From contig JALGQZ010000008.1 of assembly GCA_023105745.1 (NCBI GenBank), positions 19,715,866-19,779,865 of the forward strand: DNA of 64,000 nucleotides. Direction: 5' to 3'. Position 1 is the first letter of the stretch. Every line of letters starts with the position of its first letter. Origin of the DNA: Austropuccinia psidii. Its lineage: Eukaryota; Basidiomycota; Pucciniomycetes; Pucciniales; Sphaerophragmiaceae. Positions 10,300-23,800 of this stretch are shown here, in pieces. Below the pieces are notes generated by a model that was given only the letters and a program-made list of their open reading frames with translations, did not search any database and was not told where the DNA came from. Made by a program: the position numbers and the translations under genes.

Positions 10300-12857
10300 T
10301 TTTTACCCTATGGCACATGGTGGTCATTGTGTATTATGAAAGTAATTTTTCCTCCTGTAATGCACCTTTCAGAGGGTGATATAACAAAATTCTTTAAGAA
10401 TTACCTTGGAAGCTTTGTGAGTACTTTTCAGTCCTTTGGACATATTCATAAGGTCTCAAAACGCAGATGGTCCTCAATTCAAGATATGGCAAAATTTCTT
10501 TTACTTTTTATTATTTTTTTTCTGCGCAAAAAAATGGTCTTAAATTCATTAATTAGATAAAGTTATGTTTTTATTTATCCATTTTTCTTTCTGGTGGTTC
10601 TTGATTTTAAGTGGAAGTTCTAAAGCTTAGCCCTATATCCTGGTATGCATCTCTTGTGCTCTCTACTTATTTTAAAAAATAATCTTTTCCACTATGCAAG
10701 CAAGGTCATTATTTTTTTATCTTTGTGCGTAATTATGGCCAAAAACAATCACCACACCTGAATAAGGACAACTCTCATAAGCTTCATTTTTTATGTTTTA
10801 TTTATTTTCTTTCTTTTTCTATCAATTATCTTTTACTTTCTCTAACTGTGTAGTTTTTTTAATATTTTTTATTCAAAAAAGAAATCATCCCCTTCCTTGT
10901 CATATATTGGGAGCTACAATTCATTCTCGTATCAATAAGCAATATAAATAAGAGAAACCAGACACCTAAAACTCAAAAAAACATTTCAATTTCTTCCCAA
11001 ATATTTGAAGAATTTTTGGAAATAATTTTTAAACTCAGATTTATTCCATATAAACCTGGAATCCATCACTTTTGAAGCTGATCCAGAAATCATCCTATCA
11101 TTGGAATACACTATAACCTCTCTACTATTTCTCTCAACCCTCTTAAAAAGCCCGTCTATGGACTCTTAATAATTTCCATGTTCATCTCCTCCCTGGTGAT
11201 CTTAACAGGCCAACATCCTCTCCTTTTCAATACATTATTGGCTGGTCAAGCTAATAATAATCATTCAGTTCTATTTTTTCTGGAATTACTGGCCACAGGA
11301 TTTAAGTTGTTGAAGTTTGGAATAGGTTAAGTTCTGGTTTGTTTCCTAGTGGTAGATAAAATTGGTTAATTTCTGAGTAAATAATTTTGAATTAAACAAG
11401 GCCTTTGATTGTAAGCTTCTTGGTTACTGTTAATCACTTGGTAGTTTGTTGAACAAGGGATGAACTTTGAGGCTTGCCATATTTACCACTCAGCAGCTGA
11501 ACTCCTTTTCTCTCCCATTTATCACTCCCATCATAATCTTTATCATTGGGAAAGTCAGAAACTCTTCTCCTCTTCACCACACCTTCTCTGTTGAGGATTG
11601 AAGTTGGGAGAACATAACAATAGTATATCTCTCTTCCTTCAATGGGTATTGACCCTCAAACATTGTTCCACCCTTTTAAACCTCTCTTCCTGGATTAATT
11701 CACTAATTTAAATTATCATAAAAGCCCACTCAAGGTATAAATTAATACCTAATATTATAATTTCCTAAAGTTCCATCAAGGGTTGAAGCCACCTTCACTC
11801 GGCACTCAATACCAAAAACCCATTTCGTTTTTTCTCCCCAGATACCCTCTCACACTTTTGAAAATGGAACACCTTTAGAATGGCACAGATTATTCATAAA
11901 AATAAATGGTGGCACTTTTAATACTTGAGATTCCAGTATTAAAAGAAATATTCTTTCTTCTTCAGGAACTCACTTTCATCTGGATTCAATACTTCAAAAA
12001 CCCTGAGTCCATTGTAAGATTTTCTTGGATAACAAACCCCTGAATAATTCATGAACAAGGTTGAACCCAATTGACTATAAATACCAGGCCCACAAAGGAA
12101 AGAAGGGTAATATTTATTGACAGGAGTCATTTTTGAACTCATTGTAGGTAGGAGGGGAAATCTCAATAATTCACTCAGAAATTGGCCAAATTTTTCATCT
12201 CAAAGTCATTGAAATTATGGGGCCAGTACACTATTTCTTGTCCAAAAAGGTCATCAATATTTTTCCTTTTCAGTTTATGGTATTCCCAAGCTCATATTGG
12301 CAGACCCCTCCAAACCCTTCCAGAGATATGACAAAATATCATTGAATTCGGTTCCGTTGGCCCCCCTTCAACCCCAGAAGAGTTGGTCCTAGAGGCCCCT
12401 GTGAGCCACAGACCATGGTTAATTAGCCTTGGTCCTTGTGTTACTGTCCAAATAAAATGGACCCTGGAATACAGTATTCATTCTGTGAACGATGGACCAT
12501 AGAAACATAAAATAGGCCAAAATTTTCATATCCTTTTCAGAATTGAGCCATGGCCTAAGGCTGACCCTAAAGTTCCAAAAAGAATATTCTTGTCCACACA
12601 AGGAGAAATTTCATGCATATTATCTTCATGCATTATTTTTGACAACTATTCTGCAATATACCACAAAGAAAATTTTTATAATGACTAATTCCAGACATTA
12701 AAGCCTAAAGAACTACAAAATGTGTAAAAAAGAAAAATTACCCAGGAAACATTTCCCAACAAGGGTTTTAAAAAGATTTAGATGGAAATTTATTTTAAAG
12801 AGAAGAGGTCAACAGTCAAGGATTTTCAGGTTAATTAAGAGATTAAATCAAAATCTA
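10300..12857. other. Unassigned TE-like sequence, no recognisable gene
   Basis: This follows the chromodomain remains and may include that element's 3' untranslated part. Short open frames (10327-10560, 11939-12166, 12419-12601) have no recognisable domains. Base composition at 11100-12600 is less AT-rich than beyond 13.9 kb, which suggests more element remains too decayed to name. Confidence 0.4.
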
Positions 12858-13490
12858 AAGAAAAAAAATTGGGGGGAATAAGGTGACACACACTAGTTAC
12901 CTTTTATTATGTTTTTCACTATCACACCAGCTTCAAAAGGGAGATACTATCACAAAATTAACAGGGGTAAGAAGTATTTAGCCTTATCCCCACTCAAACT
13001 CACCAAAAAAAACTAAAGCTTGTGTATGAACATAAAGTTTCACATATCTTATTTTGAAACACCAATATGGAGCTTTATGATCATCCAGCCTCACCAAACT
13101 TCCTTTACAGACCCTGTGAATCTAGATAGGTCCTTTTTCTATTAAAATCAATCACTCTTCAGAATAAATTTTCCCTTTGGAATATTTCTGGTGGAATATC
13201 ACATATAACAGCCCCTCTTCCTCCCTCTGGGTAATTTTTCCTGGTTAATTCATATACTTTTTTATTTTTAATAATATATTATCTTTACTATTTCAATACC
13301 CTTTTTTAAGTATAAATTCATTCTTACCCTTTCCTCAACTGTTCAGTGTAGTTTGGGTTGCATATCCCACAGTGTGTTTGTAATTTCTTGTGGTTCGCTC
13401 TATTAATTTTATTTCTTATTGATTCATATTATGTAAACTGCAGTAATTAATCACTTATTATTAGTACTCCTACCTCATTTCTTACACAGC
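12858..13490 (+). repeat. Possible LTR behind a purine-rich tract (weak)
   Basis: A long purine-rich run (12858-12883, with aaaaaaaa, one tt interruption, then ggggggaataagg) is followed by TGACACACAC. About 600 bp on, cttacaca ends a TG...CA-bounded stretch. Distance and orientation would suit the 3' LTR of the decayed pol at 8098-10290. No second copy is in the window, so this is only a suggestion. Confidence 0.2.
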
Positions 13491-16400
13491 TAAAGCTCTA
13501 ATCTCACTTCTTCTGATCCATATGCAAGTGAGTCCAATCCCCTTAGTTCCAGGCCCTCTTCACTTAGAAAATCCCCTGTGAAAACTTTCTTTTTTAGGTT
13601 TCAACCTTACTCAAAGGTTTTTAAGACTTCAAATACTCATAAGCTTACCAATAAGCGGCCCCTGGACATTCCCTGCACAGCTCTTGATACATTAGAAGTA
13701 CCAAAACACAGCTGGAGAGTTTTTAGAAGAAAATATACACCTTGCATTGGGTAAAAGTCTCAACTTTTGGTGTCAAAGTCACATTTAATATCAATCCAAC
13801 ATTTGATTGGGATTTTGAGACCACAGGTGAGTCAAAGTAGTTGAGAATTCCACTCTGTGACTGTATACAATGGTGAATAGCCTCCCACTACCTTTTTATA
13901 AGATAAAAATCAGTCTTCTCCTTGTCAAAAGTGCAATTGTCTATTTTTCATTGGAATTATTATGTCTTATATCTTTCAAGAACAGTGTTGCCCTTCGAAT
14001 CAACCACATATAACTTTAATCTTAATTCTTTTACTCCTTATTATCACACCTAATTTATAATTATTTCAACCCTGGCTTCAATTAGATCTGTAGCCACTAT
14101 AGTCTTATAGTAGAACCCTTTTGAGCTTTTTTTAACTACTACATGTGTGACACACTCATAGTTACTAAACCTCCATTTATACAAAATGGGTTCATTGTGA
14201 CACTTAGAACCAATTTTTTTCAGGATTAGTAGTTTCTTAGGGATAGCATCGGCAAAAATGAGGGAAAATAACCCTTTTTGCAAGAACTCAGCTTAATATC
14301 ATCTCCATGAATTAGTTCTTAGGTATTCTGCAGGCTTCGAAATCTTTATATAATATGCCAAAAAGAAACTCCTCTACAGTTTGACAACTACCAATTAGCT
14401 AAGTCAGAGTTCCTGATATTATTGAAAGAGGAAGGTATAAAATGAAATACAAATAATTATCATTGGAATAAAATGTAATCATATTACTATAAAACAAGCA
14501 AGGGATTTTTTCAAATATAAGTTTTTTCACAGGATTTTCTAAGAACTTATGGAGAAGAATATAAATAAGGTCTCTTTGATAGGACAGAGAATTTATATTT
14601 CTATATCAACCTAGATTTATGGTGGGCACTATTCCCAAAAGATGAAGAGCTGAGGTATGAGAGTCAATTTACTTAATACTTGAAACAAGTTTACTTGGAA
14701 AAACTTCCAAATATCACAAATCTTTATTCATATGGAGTAATCCGGATATAAAATAAGCTAACCCTTCTCATATTTACAATTTAGCAGTATCCTAAAAGAA
14801 TCTATTACTGTAAAAAGATCTTTTTTTTTCCTTCAAGTAAGTGACCTTCACCTTACCAAAAATATTAATAAGATTACTGTAAGTTGTATAAGAAAATATA
14901 GCTTTTCGTCCCTTGGAAGTAACTTCCTTCCTTATGGAAAAATATCATATATATTGCATCCTTTTTCAATTAAAAACACCAAACTTAAGAATATGAGTTT
15001 TATTCAAGTCACCAAGAAGCACATTTAAAGCTTAAAAATGGAATTATTTTCAATATCTGAAGATCAATATTAGATAAGTGATGATACCAAAAAAGCACCA
15101 GGAGAAAAGTGGCTACACCTTACAGCAGGTGCTTCATTCGAAAATTATAATTTCATATAATCTGGATACATTTCGGAAGGTAGGTTGTAAGCTTAATTTA
15201 AACATAGAATGTTTGGGAGAAATTCAAGACACATATGAAAGCCATTTATTTCAAGTTTAGTTTCTCAATATTAGTATTTGGTAGGAATTATCCAAGCTTG
15301 AGAACTCAGAAATATATGATAAAGAAAGCTCTACATTAGAAATAACTTATTTTTCTTCTGATTCAAAGTAAAATAATGTAAAAAACTCAATCTTCAAACT
15401 TCTGTTTTATAGCTCTCCACACACATATATAAAGATCTTAAGATATGCTTTCCCTCCCTTTCGCATATGTTAAAAAAACTAATTAATAAGCTAATGATTT
15501 GATCTCTTTTTCTAAAAGAAGCTTTGATTAGATAAAGGAGGAAATTCATGGATGAATTATCTTACATATTTATCGATATTTTAGGAAAAAGTTGCATTGT
15601 AACTAAGTTTTTTGATCCCGAAAAAGGATTCATTAGCTTATAAACGATATTTTTTATTTGTTTTCTACTTTGAGAAACAGAATTCCAGAATCCCAAATTA
15701 AATTCCTTCAATTCAAATAAAACAATATTACTTCAAGAGAAAAATATACTAAAATAAATTTCTTATCAAATAAGTATCACCAGTAATTTAACATTGCAAA
15801 ATTTCAAGTCAATATTCAATCACTTCCATTAATGATTAATAAGATTTGAAGGAGAAATATGTGTCCCTTTTCTCACAATTAAGTGTTTTTTTTAAATACC
15901 AAACCATATTTTGGGGATTATTATCATATCACATAAATGAAAAATTCTGTGTAACAGCCTGTTCATTTCGCTGTTTTTAAATTTAAAAAGCCAAATTACT
16001 TCATGAGAAGAGAAAATTTTATATATCACTACAATTATTAAAAAAAAGAATTTACTCAATACCTTTTTCCCATTTCAGGAAAATTATCAAAGAATATTTT
16101 TTCAAACATTGTTCAGTTCCCCATAAGAAAATTCTCTGTATCATCTATTAATCCAGTCAATTTATATTATTTTGATTTGTAAAAAAGTACATTGAGCTTA
16201 CTTCAAATCAACCATTCTCTTAGGTCAATATTATTCCTTGACAATTTTTTTTACTCAATTTTTTTTATTCTACTTTGTAGAGCCTCTATTCTTCAATAAT
16301 TTAAGGTTGATAATATTTATATATGTTTCTTACCTTTTGGAATGAGCTGTAAGCCCCTTATAAGCTTAAATACACAACTTTTATAGTACTTTATGGGTGG

Positions 16401-18890
16401 TTAACCTCAATTCCTTAGATATAATTTGACTAATTCAGAAATAATTCATAATGAGAGATATAAATAGGTTAAAGTAATTAGGAGGAACATTTGAAACTTT
16501 TTTCACAATATATGCTCCTTAAGAACATGGTCAACCATAGGAAAATCCCCACTAGGTATATTAATACACACCTTCAAGCAATATTAATATTTAATGGGTA
16601 TAAGAAAAGTCTACTAGAATGCAGATCAGATAAAAAATTATATTATTAACCCATTTTTCTTTCCAATTATTCTTCAAACATAAAAAAGGAAAGAATACAG
16701 AAGCTTATTGAGTTCTATCCGTTGATTATGAACTAGAAAGTTATTTTGTAGCTTCCTGAAGCTGAAAGGAATTATCATATAGACATAAAATCTGCAAGCT
16801 AATGAAACGTAACTCAACTTGTATATATCAGCTTTTATTTATTATGATATTCCTGAATATCCATGAGACCTTTACACAATAAAATATAAGGAAAGAGAAT
16901 TTCCATATATTTGGTATTCATGTTCAAGACAACAGATGAAACTATTTATTGGAACTAGGCTCTTTGAAGATATTCTATGTAAATTCTCTGGAAAGATTTT
17001 GTAATTAAGCTTGACATGACACACATACATCAATTTATAGCCATATCAAATGAAATTTCCTTCATCATAAAAACAATTTTCTAAGATTTTAGCTCTTTTT
17101 ATTAAGTCACACCCTGAAGTTTTATCCAAATTTTTATTGAAACAATATTTTAAGCTCTTAATAAATTACTTTTAATAATATTTTTACACTATTATTAATA
17201 GTTTTTTGATAGTATCAACTTGTGATTGATTAATATGAAGAATTTTACTCTTTAGTGGATGAATAAATGGCTAATATCTGGGAACATTCTTTGTAAAAAT
17301 AATGATACTTATGGGAGCTCTTAATTATTGAAAATTATCTTCCAGCATTTATCCTACCTTTATTTCACCAGAATCAATTCAAATTAAACCTTTTTTCCCA
17401 TTTAGAGCTCTATCAAAATATTAATTGCAGAAAAACTTCATTTTTTAATCCAATTTTCCTGGCGTCCTTGAATAGAATATTATATTAACATTCCAATTTC
17501 ACATAATAATTTAAATATAATGCTTTTTACCATCAATGATCCCAAATATCTTACTTTCATGATGTATATACTTCAGTGACTTTTGATCAAAAGTTTTCCA
17601 TAAAGAAATTGTAAGAAACTCTTTGAAAAACGTGTTCTTTTCAAAATTTCAAACAAAAGAGCATAAAAATGAATCAAGAAAATACCAATTGGTTAATCAA
17701 GTTAAGAAAGAATATCTATAGCTGTTCTTTTTGATTCAATTGAATTTCTCTTTATAATCATGATGTTTTTTCTTTGTTTTTTAATTTTTTTGTAATTTTT
17801 TTGTGAAAGTTAGGAGAAATAATTGGAAGTGTTCTGAATTTGGATATTTTTTCTTATTGAATTCATCATTTTCTTATTATTTATTATTATTTTATTATTA
17901 ATTATTATTATCATTTTTACTTCTTTCATTGACTTAGATTTTAATTTCCATTGATTTTTCTTTTTTGAAAAAATTTACAATACAAGGCTCTGTACAGCCT
18001 TTTACTGTAAAAAGCTTGATAATAAGTGAATCTCTTATATAAGCAGGCTTTTCAAGCCCTTTGGAGTGCAAGGATGTACTGTACAGATATATTTATAGTA
18101 CTAATGTAAAGATTTTTCCACTGAAATTATTAACAAAACAACTTAATCAAAAACACAAAAATAAAAACTTGACAGTTTTAAAATATGCAAATATAAATCA
18201 ATAGGAGAAATAATAAAGCTATAATACTTAGCAGATAAAAAAGCTTATTTTTACACAGCAGGAGACTTCAATTTACTCCTACCATTTTTCTCTTAAAAAA
18301 TGATCAAAATAAAAAAAACAAAGGGGTAGCATTTCTGGATATTGTATTTTTTAAATAATTTTTTTGAATAAACTAGCTCTTTTCAAAATTTTGAAAAAAA
18401 ACATTTCAAGAGGACAAAGCCAAATCTTATATTACAAAAGACAAGGGGTATATTCAGAATACCACTCTGAACCTTCCTTGAATTGAGATAATCTGAAAAT
18501 TAAATATATTTTCAAGTAGAGAATGATGAAGTCAATTCTAAACTTCAGTCTTTTGGAACTATTCAATTTGCTATCATTGAATTAAAAAAGGGAAAATAAC
18601 TTGCCAAACTCAAATACCGATTTAAGAAAAAAAATCATAAAACTGAAACTTTGATAAACTAATAATTTCAATAGGATTTTTTTTTAATGTCAAGTATTCA
18701 GCCACTCCTCCTCTTCTGGAGCTAGAGGCTCAAATCTTTATCTTTCATGTAACTTGCAGTTTTTCTATTAAACTGAACAATGGAGCTGATAAAAGCTTGC
18801 TTTATGTTAGTAAAGAGGCAAGACCACCAGTTAACGTAATACTGTAGTCATTCAATATAGTTATTCAATATCAGATCGCTGTTGTAGATA
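13491..18890. other. AT-rich region with nothing recognised
   Basis: Both strands were read for catalytic motifs, tRNA boxes and repeats. There are only short, low-information open frames (for example 14050-14283 reverse and 15078-15260 forward) with no family resemblance. It is probably very old element DNA. Confidence 0.5.
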
Positions 18891-18893
18891 GGC

Positions 18894-18996
18894 TATATAA
18901 ATCTTATTGTACCGCACGAGTTCAGTTTCCATATCCATTTTGAGATCCTGAACTCGTGCGATTCCGTGTGACTAATAGGTCATTTGCCTCTGACCT
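18894..18996 (+). promoter_or_regulatory. TATA box followed by a perfect 13-bp hairpin and a second short hairpin
   Basis: tatataa (18894-18900) is followed 12 bases later by cgcacgagttcag (18913-18925) and, after a 22-base loop, its exact complement ctgaactcgtgcg (18948-18960). A shorter stem, aggtca...tgacct, lies at about 18977-18996. The spacing from the TATA motif would put a transcription start at or inside the first stem, so the hairpin would be at the 5' end of a transcript. It could be an LTR R region, a structured non-coding RNA or the leader of the CpG-rich island. I do not recognise an RNA family. Confidence 0.45.
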
Positions 18997-19329
18997 CTTA
19001 CACTTTAAACTGGTACTGGTCAAATTTTTTCCTTATTTTGGAAAAATGCATATCTAAAAAGTGGGCTGTGATTAAGTTGTAGAAACATACACTTGTCATT
19101 CTACAATGTATATTGAACCTTCAGAATCCAGCCCTGCAACGAAAAATTTTGTCTTTTTACTAGTGCATTGGAAGTTTTGTTTATCCTTTTTTGGGCTGAG
19201 TCCAACTGATGATAAGCTCCCAAGATGCTTTCTTTTCAAAATGAGCCTCATCAAGATCTTGATGTTTCTCGCTTAACAGTTTCTCTGTCAAAGTTTTTTT
19301 TGGTAATGACAGAAACTTTACTGGGTTAC

Positions 19330-20450
19330 CACTTGTGTTGAGCTCTCTATAATTACAGGTTGAAGATTAAGTTCAGAGCCTGGCTGTCAGCTGCGGCCAA
19401 ACATACTTCATATTGCAGGGCATCCTCAACACCAAACAGAATCAAAAGTTTGGGGAAGAAGGATCATTAACCATATATGGCTTGGGGATATTCAAGACCC
19501 AGGAGTAAGTATCAGACAAATGGGTATGAGAGGGCTTTCAGAACCAGGGATCTGTTGCAAAAGTTGGTACGCCGATACGAGCGATGCAATATCCGATGAT
19601 TGAATACACTATCTCCGTCTGGGACAGAGGGCTTGAGAGTGGTGACAATACAGTTCCGACCGTAGGGAGTGCTTTCCAAAGCGAAGCGAACATACTGTAT
19701 TGCAGGAGGGATCAATGAGCCATGTTAGGGAAGTTGCCACCAGGCGACCAATTTCTTGGAGGATACAAAAAACAGTGTCAGAAGCGCAGAAATGTAAAAG
19801 TATTAAGCTATGATATTAGAGTGTCATTACAGCCCACTTGCAGGCAAAACCACCAGCTCAGAGTAACTCTTAAGCCTTGCCACGTATTGATCCCGCATCC
19901 GCGGAAAACAACGTTGGAAGATAAGCCCCAGACAAACAAATGGTACCGAATGTTCAATGAGTGTGAGAAGTAACTCAATGAATCGCTCTTACGCAGAGTT
20001 GACTCGAATCACGACTATCCGTCACCCTGGTAAAGGTGGTTGATGTTTTGCTCAATCAAGAACCAATGTTAAGAAACAATGACCATGACCTCGCGTACAC
20101 CTAGTCGAGCGCCTTAAGGACTGCGTGAATTGATAAGGAAGGGAAAGATCAAATGCGGCAAGAAAGTCTTGATGAAAGAAAAAAGAACGTCAGGGAGAAC
20201 TTGGCACGGTCGAGATTGAAGCCATGATGCAAGATTGAAATTGGCAGAAGAGACCTTAATTGAGAAAATGCTGGGGAGGTGGGACGCTTTTTTTGAAGAC
20301 AGGGGTCGACTGGTGCTGCCTTAAGTAAGCTTTGGTTTTCTGGGCTCACTTGTGGTTGCGCATCCTACTTGTAGCTTGAAAGCATATGCAAAATAATAAA
20401 GCACCACCCAATTCGGGCGAAAACCCACCCCGGCCGATTCCCACCTCATT
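19330..20450. other. CpG-rich compositional island with gene-like but unassigned reading frames
   Basis: Composition changes sharply: I count about 30 CpG in 19561-20160, against about one in the 2.48-kb pol. Gene-like traits on the forward strand are ggagtaagt (a good 5' splice site near 19503), a pyrimidine-poor acceptor ctttcag near 19540, and then an open frame from 19530 to about 19712 with a balanced amino acid mix. Another frame lies at 19722-19973, and an aataaa at about 20394 could be a polyadenylation signal. On the reverse strand, frames at 19512-19724 and 20149-20349 compete. No domain is recognisable in any of them. It may be a host gene fragment, a young element, or a non-coding transcript of the upstream TATA/hairpin. 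Confidence 0.4.
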
Positions 20451-23231
20451 ATTCCCACTGGTCTGTTTTGCTGCTGTATCACAAGGTTCTCAAAATTTTG
20501 TTTTCAAATCTCATGCTTTTTTGTGACCTGCCTATCTTTAAATTGGGTTTGCATGCATTCCTTGAAGTCAAAATCTTTTTTGAATATGCTCTACTTGTTT
20601 GAGGACGATGATATTGAGAAGCATGCTTAAATATACGACACTTTATTGACATTTTTCAACTAAGCTCTTCAAATGATCTATTTAACAAATTTTCTTAGAG
20701 AAGAGGACTTAAGAGAGTATAGCACAATTTGATAAATTAATCAAAAACAAATCATTTTTATGGAGGATGTTTTTCTTTGAAACCGCTCTTCTAATATCAA
20801 CCATTAACGAGTTTTGATGGAAGCTTTGAGTTCTTTGTTGAGAATTATTTTTCCCTTTTCTTTTAGTTTTCTAAATTACCTTTGGTTATTTGAAAAATAG
20901 GTCTCTTGCATCTCTTTACTGAAGAAAGATGAAGGAACAAATCTCATTTTTATTATTTTGTATGGAGAAGGATGGCCAACGCCTTATTCTGTAGGAAGTG
21001 AACATTGTTTTGCTGCTACTTATTATAGAAAAACATTGAGATAAATGGAAATTGCCATTAACTTCCCTTTCAAATTTACCTAATGTCTTAATTTCTATTT
21101 ATAGTTTGGAAGCCGCCAAATACATTTTTTGAATTGGGAAGAACTCTCCCATTAATTATTTTTCGCGATTTCTTTCTTGATCATTTTATATTTCAAGCAC
21201 TGAGGAGTGTTACAATTATATTCTCATTTGTTTTATTAGGTGGAGATTAACCAAGCAAAATATCCTTAGAATATAAAAAGGGCCTATATAAGATACAATT
21301 CTATACTATTTTCCATTCTACTATTTATGAAATTAATCTTTTGATGTATTTTTAAAAAAGGTGCTGCTAAACACATGTCAGAAATTTCTTATTTCAATTC
21401 TGGTGTGCCCCCAAAGATTTTGGCCCTTTTTGGGAACATAATAATCATTATAGCTCTTTGAAGATTAAAAATTGAGAGCCTTTACTATGAGAAAAATCAA
21501 AAATTAAGCGCATAGACAATTAAAAAGACTCCCTAGAGATCTTTTTTCTTCAAATATATTTTAATTTCAATACAAACATAGAAATTAATTAATAAATAAA
21601 GTGCATTTATACGCTTAAATATATGTAACAATTCACTTTGAGAAATCTCTCAGATGTTTCAATATCTAAGTTCTCAATTCACAACAGAATTTTTCAAATA
21701 AATTAGAGGGGACTTCAAGTTAGCTTTGCTATAATTCTTAAGCCCTAAATCCCCTCCATCAAAAAATATCATTCTTTTCCCATATTTCATTTACAAATGG
21801 ATTTAAAAACTCCCAGAAACTTCTTACTCATAAATATTCTAATTAAATAGAATTGTTGAGCTAATAGAAATGTTTTGGAAATAGAAATACCGATGAACAA
21901 TTGTGGGGCTGTAAATCATGGGTTTTTGTCCATTCTTCTTGGAAGAAGGTACATGGATGATTTGAAATACAGCCCATGATTCTTATCATTCAAATTTTCT
22001 TGGGTTTTTTTTTCTAGAAAAAATAATTTGGAATCAGAACATATATGTCTCTTTTAGAACATAAAGAAATTGATTCATTCAAAATGATAGCTAAAGGATC
22101 GCTTTCTCAATATTTTGAATAATAAAAGATAAAAATCTTTACATCTTCTTGAGTGATACTTTCAATTCAGAGAAATATTTTAACTATATTAGTATTCAGT
22201 GAGGAGCTCAGGCCAAATTTTTCAGAACATTGGAAATGTTTTTTCTTGAAAATAACAGAAAAGTGGTGATTCTATTAATGGAATTGAAAGTAGAATATAA
22301 TCTGGCCAATGTGTTTCCATTTAGATTTTGGCTTGAATACGGATAAAATTGATTCAAAAATTCCATAAACACAATTTATTCGAAATATTTGTGCTACGTG
22401 TATCAATTAAAATATGGAAGAATTATACAGCTAGAATACTTCTTTTGATTATTCATTTTAAATAGAAATATTAATAAAGGGAAATTTAAGCAAAAAATTA
22501 TGAAAATATAAGGACTTATTTGGGACTTTCATAAGAGCCATGATAAAGGAAGGATGAGATAATATAAAGGCTTCATATATTATAAAATTCTGGCATACCT
22601 ATCTTATAAGTGTTTCAGCACATAAATTGGTAATTTCAGTAAGAATGGGAAAGTCAAGGGGTGATAAATACCAAAATCTATATCATCTATACTCCTTAAC
22701 CCCTTTGAGACCTTTAATTAACAAATAATCTTCTTTTTTGATAGTTAAGCACTACCATCAGATTAATGTAGTCAGAACAAGAAATATAATAATATATATT
22801 TTTGTTGATGATTATGAGATGGGGTAGGAAACTTATTATGATAAACACTTTCATTTTATGCAAAAACAATATTTTCAATATAATATTAAATAAAAATACA
22901 CCCATTTTTGTGGAAATCTGATTAATGAATATAATATGTATTTTTTAATTTAAAAATTCAAACTGCCACTTGAACTGATCCCCATTTATGTTTTTATTAA
23001 AAAAAATGATAAATAGAATGGCTATCTTTCAAGCCTAAAAGTGTCCCTAAAAATGGAGTTTTTATAGGTATAAAAAGGGCTTGTAATCTCATTTGATGTC
23101 AAAAAAGTACAACTAAAGGGAATTGAGCCCATTTATTTAGTAAAAATGGCCAGCAATATCTCTTAAGGGTAAGGGGAAATAATTCTCCATTTTTTTAATT
23201 ATTATCTTCTTCAAAAATACTAAAACCCCCA
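20451..23231. other. AT-rich region with nothing recognised
   Basis: No open frame with family resemblance, no RNA gene and no repeat matching others in the window was found. Confidence 0.5.
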
Positions 23232-23800
23232 CTGTGAGCCTGCAAGCATGTAATGGCTTACCTGCTACACCGTCTACATCTTAAATTTTTATTTGATTCA
23301 ATTATTAGGTTCAAACTTTAACCTAAAGATTAAAATTTATTATTTTAAATCTTAATGATGTCATAAAACATCATATGACATCATTTAATTTTGTAAATAA
23401 AATCATTATTAATTTCTGTTGATGATGTCATAAAAATCTTATTATGACATCATTTATAATTTTGTATTTAAAATATTTAAGAGGATCATTCTTACCTTTG
23501 AATGATACCTCAGAGCTCTTACAAATTATATTTTTACAAATTAAAATCATTTACATTTTATCTTAAAAATATTAAGCGCTCTCACCTTAAAGTGATTAAA
23601 TTCACTCTTACACTTTATTATACTGTTGAAGCTTAAATTCCAACAGTACTTCATTAAAAACTTACAGTGACGTCTCTGTTATCCTATTTTAACAGTATTC
23701 CACTCGAATTAATTTATTAAATTCGTTTTATATAAACTGGAAGTCATGAAAGAGACCCCAGCTTACACCCACAAAAAGATTTTGTGGGAACCTCAAGAAG
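23232..23800 (+). repeat. LTR-like start and regulatory-looking block (weak)
   Basis: At 23232 the sequence reads tgtgagcctgcaagcatgtaatggcttacc. Its first ten bases resemble the TGTGAGCC start of the first LTR family, but what follows does not align with it. Downstream are paired TGATGTCA octamers (separate entry) and a ttatataaac TATA-like motif near 23729. This could be the promoter half of an LTR from another family. No polypurine tract precedes it. Confidence 0.25.
23356..23452. promoter_or_regulatory. Two palindromes made of CRE-like TGATGTCA octamers
   Basis: tgatgtcat (23356-23364) is inverted as atgacatca (23375-23383), and the same pair recurs at 23423-23431 and 23444-23452. That gives four copies of TGATGTCA or its complement in under 100 bp. 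The octamer differs by one base from the bZIP site TGACGTCA, and CpG loss (C to T) would produce exactly this change. Binding-site function is inference. Confidence 0.4.

Noticed and set aside
18894..19030. A spliceosomal snRNA or H/ACA snoRNA at the double hairpin
   Set aside because: No conserved U1, U2, U4, U5 or U6 sequence is present, and the second stem is too short with no clear hinge box.
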